DNA from: Bacteroidales bacterium
Lineage (GTDB): Bacteria > Bacteroidota > Bacteroidia > Bacteroidales > UBA12077
Assembly: GCA_028282785.1 (NCBI GenBank)
Contig: JANQHE010000027.1
Span: 1 to 64,000 of the forward strand
DNA length: 64,000 nucleotides
Direction: 5' to 3'
A model generated the notes under the pieces. The model saw only the letters and a list, made by a program, of their open reading frames with translations, had not been told where the DNA came from and did not search any database. Made by a program: the position numbers and the translations under genes. Every line of letters begins with the position of its first letter. The stretch's first letter is position 1. Shown piece by piece: positions 17,219 to 24,368 of the stretch.

Positions 17219-17236
17219 TGATAAAATATATTATCA
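17219..17236 (+). promoter_or_regulatory. Operator palindrome ahead of the Xre-RES pair
   Basis: TGATAAAATATATTATCA, a near-perfect 18-nt palindrome, ends 1 nt before the antitoxin ATG. It is placed for autorepression by the Xre-type antitoxin. No convincing -7 box could be assigned. Confidence 0.5.
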
Positions 17237-17237
17237 A

Positions 17238-17696
17238 ATGATACGGGAAAAAGAAAAAACAACAAAACATTACAAGAAGTTAAAAGAAATTCTTGGGGAA
17301 AAATATGTCACAGGTGAATTTGAAAGCCCATTCGATTTTATTCATTTAGCAAAAAAAGGAATAAATTCTAATGTGATAAAAAATGTTAGAACATACTTTG
17401 ATTTACCACGTGACATTATTGCTGAACTATTAAACATATCGGGACCAACAATATACCGCTGGACAAAAGCTAATAAAACTCTCGAAAAAAATTATACAAT
17501 AAAACTTTTTGAAATAGCTGATTTATTTTTATATGGAATTGAAGTATTTGAAAGTAATGAGAATTTCTTCAAGTGGCTAAACCTGCCAAATACAGCTCTT
17601 GGTGGTTTAGAACCTATAGAACTAATTGAAATTCCTGATGGTGTTTCAAAAGTTAGAAATATCATTGGTAGAATTGAACATGGAGTTTATAGTTAA
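17238..17696 (+). CDS. Xre/MbcA/ParS-type antitoxin
   Basis: A 152-residue antitoxin. The N-terminal half has an HTH (LPRDIIAELLNISGPTIYRWTK). The C-terminal toxin-binding domain has ALGGLEPIELIEIPDGVSKVRNIIGRIEHGVY, the typical MbcA/ParS end, whose last residues plug the RES active site in known structures. It lies 2 nt ahead of the RES toxin gene. Confidence 0.92.
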   Translation: MIREKEKTTKHYKKLKEILGEKYVTGEFESPFDFIHLAKKGINSNVIKNVRTYFDLPRDIIAELLNISGPTIYRWTKANKTLEKNYTIKLFEIADLFLYGIEVFESNENFFKWLNLPNTALGGLEPIELIEIPDGVSKVRNIIGRIEHGVYS

Positions 17697-17698
17697 TT

Positions 17699-18151
17699 AT
17701 GATAGTTTATAGAATAACCGGGAAAAAATATTCAGATGATTTATCCGGTACGGGAGCTGCAATGTATGGAGGTAGATGGAATAAAAAAGGAACACCTGTT
17801 TTGTACACTGGAGAAAGTAAAGAAATTGCTTTATTAGAAACTATCGTTCATACTCCCCCAATGATTTTCCCAAAACTTGACATTATAACACTTGAGATAC
17901 CTGATAATTCAATAACTACAATTGAAGAAAACATGTTACCTCCAAATTGGACTACATATCCTGCTCCTACTGTTTTATCTGAAATTGGTGAAGACTGGAT
18001 AATAGAATCTAAAACAATTGCCCTTAAAGTGCCAAGTTGTATTATCCATAGTGCATATAATATAGTTCTTAATTGTCGACATAAGCAATTTTATAAAGTA
18101 AAATTAATAGATAAAAGAAATTTCAAATTTGATTCTAGGTTAATCAAATAA
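17699..18151 (+). CDS. RES-domain NAD+-degrading toxin
   Basis: 150 residues. The RES family toxins (MbcT, Res) break down NAD+. The conserved positions are visible: YRIT (Arg), GGRWNKKGTPVLYTGES with the core Arg, LLETIVH (Glu), and a Ser/Arg region further on. It follows the Xre antitoxin by 2 nt, the standard antitoxin-first order. Repeat copy D starts 3 nt after its stop. Nothing suggests truncation. Confidence 0.92.
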   Translation: MIVYRITGKKYSDDLSGTGAAMYGGRWNKKGTPVLYTGESKEIALLETIVHTPPMIFPKLDIITLEIPDNSITTIEENMLPPNWTTYPAPTVLSEIGEDWIIESKTIALKVPSCIIHSAYNIVLNCRHKQFYKVKLIDKRNFKFDSRLIK

Positions 18152-18154
18152 CTA

Positions 18155-18182
18155 TTGCCAACATCGGCTCATAAAGCATACC
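18155..18182 (+). repeat. Left end of the cassette-boundary repeat, copy D (truncated)
   Basis: TTGCCAACATCGGCTCATAA begins 3 nt after the RES stop and matches the left-end consensus TTGCYAAC. The CTGATAA/AAGGCGGG right part is absent. The remaining sequence up to 18469 is AT-rich with no gene, no convincing promoter, and GTG 18470 as the next start. Confidence 0.45.
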
Positions 18183-18469
18183 TTTAAATTTGCAATAACA
18201 AATTATTTAGAACCAATAAAAATTTACCCTTACCTGTAAAGCGTTTGTAATTAGTTTGTAATTGATTTGTATTTTGAATGTAACGGGAAGAAAAGTCACA
18301 AAAATATTTTCAGGTTAGAATACATAGGGCTTTTGCTAAAAAGACAAAATAAAAAGAGGAAAATATTACTTAAAAGCTAATCTTTTGCCTAAAAAAATAA
18401 AAGCTTTTCAATTCAAAAAACATTTATTAATTTCGGTTTTCAAATTGGAAAATTAACCTTGATACCCAA

Positions 18470-19795
18470 GTGCGAAATATCAAAAAAATATTATCGATAG
18501 TAATACTTACATGCAATATACAGTTTGCTTTTCCACAAAAAGTAAACGAAGTATATACCCCGGTTGAGAATCACGTCATTGAAAATTCACAACTTAAAAA
18601 CCCAGTTGTAGTTCCAAATTACAATATACTCAATACCAACAGTAAAGTCCGGCAAAATCAGGAAGCTATCATGCGAGAGCAAGAGCAGCATCAAAGAACG
18701 GTCAACGCCATAATAAATGATGCTGTAAATACCGTTCGTACTAATTCCATCGCATACGAACTGCCTTCATTAAGCAGGTTTCCAGGCACAGAATATTACA
18801 GGGTAGCATACGAAGAATTAGAAAAAATAAACAATACAAAAACCCCCAGCCTAAAAAAAGCCGTTTATGTAGTCGAAAATGCCTATTTTGAAAATAGATT
18901 AAGCTACGAGAAATTTTCAGGAACAATGAATGAAATTGCTCAACTATGTAATATTAAAATTCAGGATGAAAAAGGTAATTTAGATGACAACTTAACAAAA
19001 AACTTAATGCTCTTTCGTTTTATGTCCGACACACTTGAATTTTATGACACAGAAAGAGAAAAGCCTGTCTATACATATCCGATGAAATACGATTTCGAAG
19101 ATTATACCGGAGAATTCGACTGGACCAAAATGTTTGTTACCAAACTTTTATTATCAAACACAGGACAGTGTCATTCCATGCCACTGTTTTATATGATAGT
19201 TGCACAGGAAATTGGAGCAGAAGCGTATTTATCGTATTCACCATCTCATTCATTTGTGAAAATTCGCGACAACAACAATCAGTGGTACAACCTGGAATTA
19301 ACCAATGGAGTGATTATTTCTGACGCAGCAATATTGGAAAGTGGTTTTGTTAAAGCTGAAGCAATAAAGAATAAAATCTATCTTGATACATTAGGAATCG
19401 AAAAAGTATTGGCACAATGTTATGTTGACCTTGCTCAAGGCTATAAATCCAAATATGGCTATGATGAGTTTGTATTAACCTGCCTGGACAAATCTTTAGA
19501 ATATTTTCCAAATAATATTTTTGCCTTACAAATGAAAGCAGATTATTTGACTTTACAATCTGCTTATGTTGCAAGGCAATATGGCAAAGACAGGTTTGAA
19601 GAACTTAGACAAGATAGCCTTGCAGTAGAATTGTTTAAGCAACGGAATGAAATGTATAAAACTATTGATGAAATTGGATTTGAACCAATGCCACCTGAAA
19701 AATATGAAGCATGGCTAAAATCTTTAAACCAGGAAAAGATAAAAGTGGAACATAAACAACAATTTATTAAATTAAATCAATCAAAAGGATTATAA
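18470..19795 (+). CDS. Secreted transglutaminase-like protein 1
   Basis: 441 residues from GTG 18470, with a Sec signal peptide (MRNIKKILSIVILTCNIQFA, cleavage near AFPQ). The middle holds a transglutaminase-like cysteine-protease core: NTGQCHSMP (C234), SYSPSHSFVKI (H260) and WYNLELTNG (E276/N279). The canonical triad ends in Asp, so activity is not certain. The C-terminal part is helical and TPR-like (AQCYVDLAQGY, CLDKSLEYFPNNIFAL). It is paralogous to the next gene, 4 nt away. It heads a tight four-gene operon ending in an RHS/JAB-like toxin and a lipoprotein, so a role in toxin processing or delivery is possible but unproven. Confidence 0.7.
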   Translation: MRNIKKILSIVILTCNIQFAFPQKVNEVYTPVENHVIENSQLKNPVVVPNYNILNTNSKVRQNQEAIMREQEQHQRTVNAIINDAVNTVRTNSIAYELPSLSRFPGTEYYRVAYEELEKINNTKTPSLKKAVYVVENAYFENRLSYEKFSGTMNEIAQLCNIKIQDEKGNLDDNLTKNLMLFRFMSDTLEFYDTEREKPVYTYPMKYDFEDYTGEFDWTKMFVTKLLLSNTGQCHSMPLFYMIVAQEIGAEAYLSYSPSHSFVKIRDNNNQWYNLELTNGVIISDAAILESGFVKAEAIKNKIYLDTLGIEKVLAQCYVDLAQGYKSKYGYDEFVLTCLDKSLEYFPNNIFALQMKADYLTLQSAYVARQYGKDRFEELRQDSLAVELFKQRNEMYKTIDEIGFEPMPPEKYEAWLKSLNQEKIKVEHKQQFIKLNQSKGL

Positions 19796-19799
19796 AGAT

Positions 19800-20828
19800 A
19801 TGAGATTTATAGTAACAATAATAATATCACTTTTTTCAATTACGCTATATGCTCAAGAAAGTACAGATACAAATCTTGTAAAGCAGATTTACAAGGAAGC
19901 GTTTGATGAATTAAATGATATGTTAACAGGTACAAAGGAGATTGATTTTAAAAGAGCTGTGTTTATTACTGAAAATGCTTTTTTTGAAGGAGCATTAATT
20001 TATGATGAATATCTGGAAGTAATAAATGGTTATAAATTATTAGCTAATGAGTTTGTAAAGACACATAACTTACAATATGACGGAAAAGACAAAGAAAAAA
20101 TATCTATTTATGCTGCTGTTTATAGTATAATGAAAGATACTACGGAAGTGACATTTGATTCACTTAAATTAGCTCATCCTCCATTTACTTATGATTTTGA
20201 TGATTGTTTTGGAAAAGAAAATTGGTCAAATATGTTTGTTACTAAAATGCTCGCTACACATAAAGGGAATTGCCATTCACTTCCAATTTTTTATAAAATA
20301 TTGGTTGAAGAATTAGGAGAAAGAGCATATTTAGCCTTAGCGCCTAATCATATGTATATTAAACTGCAAAGCAAAGAATTAGGGTGGTACAATACTGAAT
20401 TAACAAGCGGTATGTTTCCAATTGATGCTTGGCTAATGGCTTCAGGATATATTCATTTATCAGCAATTCAAAATGGCATATATATGGATACGTTGAGTCA
20501 AAAACAAAGCATTGCCCTATGTATGATAGATTTGGCACAAGGTTATCAAAGAAAATTTAAAACAAACAACGAATTTGTATTGAAATGTTGTGATACTGCT
20601 ATAGAGCATTATCCTAATTTTATAAATGCGTGGTTATTAAAAGCCGAAACAATATTGCAATTAAATACAAAAGAAGAAAAGGGATTAAAAGATTTAGAAT
20701 TGATTTATCAAAAAATACATAAATTAGGATATCGAAAAATGCCGGATCAAATGTATTTAGAATGGCTCATATCGTTAAAAGAAGAGAAGGATAAATATCA
20801 AAATAAGAAAATTAATTTTATTAAATAA
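19800..20828 (+). CDS. Secreted transglutaminase-like protein 2 (paralogue)
   Basis: 342 residues with a signal peptide (MRFIVTIIISLFSITLYAQ). It has the same core as the upstream gene: MFVTKMLATHKGNCHSLP (C158), LAPNHMYIKLQ (H184), GWYNTELTSG (E200). The TPR-like tail CMIDLAQGY...CCDTAIEHYPNFINAWLL is also shared. It lacks the ~80-residue N-terminal extension of protein 1. The spacing is 4 nt before and 1 nt after, so it is co-transcribed with both neighbours. The duplication inside one operon suggests two related substrates or a heteromeric partner. Confidence 0.7.
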   Translation: MRFIVTIIISLFSITLYAQESTDTNLVKQIYKEAFDELNDMLTGTKEIDFKRAVFITENAFFEGALIYDEYLEVINGYKLLANEFVKTHNLQYDGKDKEKISIYAAVYSIMKDTTEVTFDSLKLAHPPFTYDFDDCFGKENWSNMFVTKMLATHKGNCHSLPIFYKILVEELGERAYLALAPNHMYIKLQSKELGWYNTELTSGMFPIDAWLMASGYIHLSAIQNGIYMDTLSQKQSIALCMIDLAQGYQRKFKTNNEFVLKCCDTAIEHYPNFINAWLLKAETILQLNTKEEKGLKDLELIYQKIHKLGYRKMPDQMYLEWLISLKEEKDKYQNKKINFIK

Positions 20829-20829
20829 T

Positions 20830-21834
20830 ATGAAAACATTAAGAATTGTATTGTTGATAGTTTGCTTTGTGGCTCCTCAAATTTTAAAAGCACAGAATCC
20901 TATTTTTAAAAAGAATGGTATTAAAGTAGTGACTTTAAGTAATGGTAAATACAACGAATTTCACGACCAGGATACCATTGTGGAAATTGGTTCTGCTTTG
21001 TTTAATGTTAAAACAGGAAAAATTGTTGGAATCAAATCTAATCTTTTAGAATCATTAGAAACAAAAGTAAGTCCTGAAACTATAAGTCGTTGGATGTGTA
21101 TCGACCCTATGGCAGAAGAATATTATAGTTGGTCACCATATAACTATACTACTGGTAATCCAATACGTTTTATTGATGTTATGGGAATGTATGTAGATGA
21201 CTATGGTGTTGATGAAAATGGAAATGTAGAACTAATAGAAGAAACGGATGATGACTATGATGTTGTTTATGTAGCTCAAACAGATGAAAACGGAAATACG
21301 GTAAGAGATGAAAATGGAAGAATGGTTAGAGCAGATAATAATGAAGACGGTAAAGTTACAGAATCGGACGGGCAAAAAGTTAACGATCAATCTATTTTGC
21401 CTCAATTAGCAAATAGGGAAAATACATTCACATTCCAACCTTTAATTACAGAATATACTGCAAATGTTGCTAATACTAGTAACAGAAATGATGCTTTTAA
21501 TTTATTCAAATTTATGGCAGAAAACACAAATGTTGAATGGAATTATCAAAGATATACTGATGGGACTTTATCTATAACAACAGGTATTGCGAATTCTGCT
21601 GTTGCTGGTGGGATTAGACATTCTAGTAATAAAAATAAGACGGTTGCTGCAGATGTTCATTCTCATCCGGGTACTACAAGAGATGCATTAAGAGGATCTG
21701 GTAATGACTACCATGTTGCAAAATATTATCATGGTAAGAATAAAAATGCGAAAGTTTTATTGTATATGCCTGATCATCCTAATCCTAGAACAAGATGGTT
21801 AGATTTAATCAATAATAAATGGGTTTATTATTAA
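20830..21834 (+). CDS. Short RHS-core protein with JAB-like toxin domain
   Basis: 334 residues. A signal peptide (1-22, ...ILKAQ) is followed by a lead with VEIGSALFNVKTGKIVG. The RHS-associated core signature is at 87-120 (RWMCIDPMAEE, WSPYNYTTGNPIRFID, VMGM). An acidic linker contains a perfect EF-hand/dockerin-type loop D169-N-N-E-D-G-K-V-T-E-S-D180. The C-terminal JAB/JAMM-like domain (~205-334) has VHSHP (H277, H279) then S290-x-x-D293. There are no YD repeats, so only the tip of an RHS toxin remains behind its own signal peptide. The JAB-like fold suggests a metallopeptidase or isopeptidase toxin; its target is unknown. The lipoprotein just downstream is the immunity candidate. Confidence 0.8.
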   Translation: MKTLRIVLLIVCFVAPQILKAQNPIFKKNGIKVVTLSNGKYNEFHDQDTIVEIGSALFNVKTGKIVGIKSNLLESLETKVSPETISRWMCIDPMAEEYYSWSPYNYTTGNPIRFIDVMGMYVDDYGVDENGNVELIEETDDDYDVVYVAQTDENGNTVRDENGRMVRADNNEDGKVTESDGQKVNDQSILPQLANRENTFTFQPLITEYTANVANTSNRNDAFNLFKFMAENTNVEWNYQRYTDGTLSITTGIANSAVAGGIRHSSNKNKTVAADVHSHPGTTRDALRGSGNDYHVAKYYHGKNKNAKVLLYMPDHPNPRTRWLDLINNKWVYY

Positions 21835-21847
21835 AACTAAATACAAC

Positions 21848-22618
21848 ATGAAAAGGATTATTATTTATTTTTTGGGATATTTATTCCTTACATCTTGCAG
21901 TTATAATATTGACAAGAATGATATTAACCTCTCAAAGTTTTTATTAGACTCTACACAAGTATTTTCTAATATAACTGATTTAAAAATTGATGAAGAGATA
22001 TATGGAAAGTATGGTACAAGTATTAAGCATTATTCAATATCTAAAGATGAGTTTTTCGCTGCTTTAGACAAAAATGCTGAACAAATAAGTTTTTTTTCCC
22101 ATCAACATAAAATTAATGAAGGTTTAGATAGTAAAGCATTAAACAGAAAGGATTCTATTCTCTCTATTAAAGTTAATGGAGAACAGATTACTTTCATAGA
22201 CATCAATGAAAGTAAAGTGAATAAAGAAAGAGACTACTTTTTACACGGTAAAATTGATAACTTTTATGTTGTTAAAAGTATACAATTTGAAGATGGAATA
22301 ACACAATTCATAAATAAAGAAACAGGTCTTAGTGAATTAAGTATTCCTACATTAAATATTTTTTTTAATGATTCACTTATGTTTGTATCCGATTCTAGAT
22401 TGTTCTTCCATGGTGGAGAAGTAACAGTCAGCCTGCTAAGTGTAAAAAACAACTCTATAGATACACTGTTATTAACAAATACAGATTGGTATACTTCATT
22501 TGCATTTTTTGATAGTAAAAAACCTTCAATGTATTATATTCATGAAAAGTATAAAGAAGATAGTCTCGTTTCAACTTATGCAAGAATGGACATAATACAA
22601 AAAATGAAAAATAATTGA
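21848..22618 (+). CDS. Lipoprotein, candidate immunity protein
   Basis: 256 residues with a lipoprotein signal (YLFLTSC, lipid-anchored Cys17). The rest is a mixed alpha/beta globular domain I do not recognise. It starts 13 nt after the RHS/JAB gene and closes the operon. Repeat copy E begins 9 nt after its stop. A gene in this position behind a polymorphic toxin is usually its immunity protein; a periplasm-facing lipoprotein would suit a toxin acting on the envelope. The function is inferred from position only. Confidence 0.65.
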   Translation: MKRIIIYFLGYLFLTSCSYNIDKNDINLSKFLLDSTQVFSNITDLKIDEEIYGKYGTSIKHYSISKDEFFAALDKNAEQISFFSHQHKINEGLDSKALNRKDSILSIKVNGEQITFIDINESKVNKERDYFLHGKIDNFYVVKSIQFEDGITQFINKETGLSELSIPTLNIFFNDSLMFVSDSRLFFHGGEVTVSLLSVKNNSIDTLLLTNTDWYTSFAFFDSKKPSMYYIHEKYKEDSLVSTYARMDIIQKMKNN

Positions 22619-22627
22619 TTATTTTAT

Positions 22628-22801
22628 TTGCCCCAACATTATTACAAACACATTGGTAAGCTTACTTTGGCATACGCACAGCCCAAAGCCTGCCTGCCGG
22701 CAGGCAGGAGTATTATATTCGTTAAGGTTTTTGGCGGGTGATTGATAAGCAAGGCGGGGAATCCCACCCAAAGCTTAAGTCAGGACCGATATAGACGCCT
22801 A
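22628..22801 (+). repeat. Intergenic cassette-boundary repeat, copy E
   Basis: Starts TTGCCCCAAC 9 nt after the lipoprotein stop. It contains the perfect 20-nt GC palindrome CCTGCCTGCCGGCAGGCAGG (22689-22708), then AGTATTATATTCGTTAAGG, GATTGATAAGCAAGGCGGGG, AATCCCACCC and GTCAGGACCGATATAGACG. It aligns with copies A and C throughout the right part. Confidence 0.7.
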
Positions 22802-22830
22802 TAGTGGTAGAGGTTAACTACATTTTTTAT

Positions 22831-22838
22831 TATTTTTG
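22831..22838 (+). promoter_or_regulatory. Candidate -7 box for the antitoxin-ParE pair
   Basis: TATTTTTG fits TAnnTTTG and lies 15 nt before the antitoxin ATG at 22854. No matching upstream TTG box is visible. Confidence 0.35.
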
Positions 22839-22853
22839 TTAAAAACGAAGAGT

Positions 22854-23096
22854 ATGGATTTACAAACAAGAAAAATACATTTCATTCAAGAAGTTTTACG
22901 AATTAAGAATGAAAAAATTATTGAGAAGCTTGAAAAGATACTTCACCAGGAGAGGAAAAAAGTTATTGAAAAAGAATTAAACCCTATGACTGTTGAAGAA
23001 TTTAATGCCTTGATAGATAGTGCTGAAGATGATTCTGAAAATGATAGAATGTATAATGCCGGTGAAATACTGAATGACATTGATACATGGAAATAA
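22854..23096 (+). CDS. Small antitoxin-like protein paired with ParE
   Basis: 80 residues, helical and charged (MDLQTRKIHFIQEVLRIKNE, then NPMTVEEFNALIDSAEDDS). The sequence pattern fits the short antitoxins that precede RelE/ParE toxins in Bacteroidota. There is no clear DNA-binding domain. ATG 22854 is preferred to an in-frame TTG at 22836, which lies inside the -7 box. It overlaps the start of the toxin reading frame by 10 nt. Because that toxin is frameshifted, this may be an orphan antitoxin. Confidence 0.7.
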   Translation: MDLQTRKIHFIQEVLRIKNEKIIEKLEKILHQERKKVIEKELNPMTVEEFNALIDSAEDDSENDRMYNAGEILNDIDTWK

Positions 23097-23393
23097 AAGT
23101 CTTTTGGACTGAGACGGCGCTGAGTAATCTGGAAAATATTTTTGAATATTATAAGTATAAAGCTTCCGTTCGTGTTGCAAAAAAACTTGAGAAGTTACTC
23201 GTAAAATCTACATTGAAACTTCAAAAATCTCCACAAATTGGAAGAAAGAAGACCTGCTACGGATAGAAAATTTGAATATCGCTTTTTAGTAGTAGGAAAT
23301 TACAAAGTAATTTATTGGAATGATGATAATTATATAAAAGTTGTAACTGTTTTGGATTGTAGGCAAAATCCTGAAAAAATTAAAAGACCGTAG
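23087..23393 (+). pseudogene. Frameshifted ParE/RelE-family toxin gene
   Basis: The frame starts MEIKVFWTETALSNLENIF (ATG 23087) and ends early at TAG 23264. The homologous continuation is in the +1 frame from about 23253 (PATDRKFEYRFLVVGNYKVI, YWNDDNYIKVVTVLDCRQNP, TAG 23391). FEYRFLVVGNYKVIYW is the ParE core, with the conserved Arg and Tyr. A single-base insertion in the purine run 23240-23252 explains it. The loss would disarm the toxin, unless it is a read error. Confidence 0.75.
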
Positions 23394-23395
23394 TC

Positions 23396-23477
23396 ATCCA
23401 ACCTATAATAAATATAGGGACTATAAAGCACAATTCTTTTATAACTCACATATTATTTCTAATTTCACAAGTTGGAT
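23396..23477 (+). repeat. attC-like inverted core pair
   Basis: ATCCAAC (23396-23402) lies 2 nt after the ParE stop. Its exact inverse GTTGGAT lies at 23471-23477. They fit the integron attC outer cores RYYYAAC and GTTRRRY, and the 82-nt span is in the normal attC range. Inner L boxes are not convincing. This is a different sequence from repeats A-E. Confidence 0.35.
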
Positions 23478-23504
23478 AAGTAGGACTTAAAAGCTAAAAA
23501 TTGT

Positions 23505-23864
23505 ATGCAAAAAATATTATTAATAATTAACGATGCTCCATACGGAACCGAAAAAGCATACAATGCTTTACGAATGGCAATGACATTACAAAAGGAGCAT
23601 GGAGATAAAGTTGAGGTAAAAATCTTTTTATTGGCAGATGCGGTTTTTTGTGGATTGCCAAACCAAAATACTCCCGATGGTTACTATAACATTGAGAGAA
23701 TGTTGAAATCGGTACTAAAGCGGGGAGGAGAAGTAAAAAGTTGTGGAGGTTGTTCGCAGGCAAGAGGTATTGTAGAGCTTGAGTTTATTGAAGGTGTTCA
23801 GTTGAGTAATATGAAAGAATTCACCAATTGGACCGTGGAGTGTGATAAAGTATTGTCTTTTTAA
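23505..23864 (+). CDS. DsrE-family sulfur-relay-like protein
   Basis: 119 residues with the DsrE/DsrF fold: N-terminal MQKILLIINDAPYGTEKAYNA, and middle FLLADAVFCGLPNQNTPDGYYN. CGGCSQARG then supplies two cysteines, one of which could carry a persulfide. Stand-alone DsrE proteins of this kind are common; the sulfur partner is unknown. No partner sulfur gene lies next to it. The gene is complete and lies between the broken ParE and the decayed methyltransferase. Confidence 0.85.
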   Translation: MQKILLIINDAPYGTEKAYNALRMAMTLQKEHGDKVEVKIFLLADAVFCGLPNQNTPDGYYNIERMLKSVLKRGGEVKSCGGCSQARGIVELEFIEGVQLSNMKEFTNWTVECDKVLSF

Positions 23865-23984
23865 CCGTGGATTGAATAATCAACAAGATAGCATTAAATA
23901 TCCACACATTTTTAAATGAGTAAAGTATGAAAGGGGTATATAAAACTGAAAAATCTGTGAGGAGTGTATCAAATTAACAGAAGC

Positions 23985-24258
23985 CAATTGATAGATAAAT
24001 TTAAGTAAATTCTACTTTCAAATTCAAATTTACTTGAAATTGGTTCTAAACCGGGAACTGACTGGAGAATACTAAATATCTTATAACGTAATAGGTTCTG
24101 ATAATTCAAAAAAAGCTTTGAATGACATGGCTGCTAACAACCCGAATGGAAATTTTATTGAATTGGATGCTGTTACTTTAAATATAGATAAGAAATTTAA
24201 CCGGATTTACTCAAATAAAGTATTAATTTTTAATAGTATACTTGTACTTTATAGATGA
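23985..24258 (+). pseudogene. Decayed class I SAM methyltransferase
   Basis: Fragments in different frames match a methyltransferase. QLIDKFK stop ...SNLLEIGSKPGTDWRILN carries the SAM-binding motif I (normally EIGSGPGTD). NSKKALNDMAANNPNGNFIE then LDAVTLNIDKKF...IYSNKVL covers motifs II-IV. At least one in-frame stop (24006) and frame changes near 24070-24110 break it, and the C-terminal domain is gone. The rest of the 504-nt gap 23865-24368 holds nothing else I can name. Confidence 0.65.
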
Positions 24259-24368
24259 AAAGTGTATTCTTTTTTGAGATGATTACGATAAATGTCGGGA
24301 TTAAAACACATAAATTCGCAAACAGTTTTTAAGTTAATCTATAAATTGCTTGAAATTCTAATAGTATT

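Noticed and set aside
13936..23500. A classical integron
   Set aside because: Repeats A-E do not satisfy the RYYYAAC/GTTRRRY cores, and no integrase gene or attI is in the window; only a cassette-like array is claimed.
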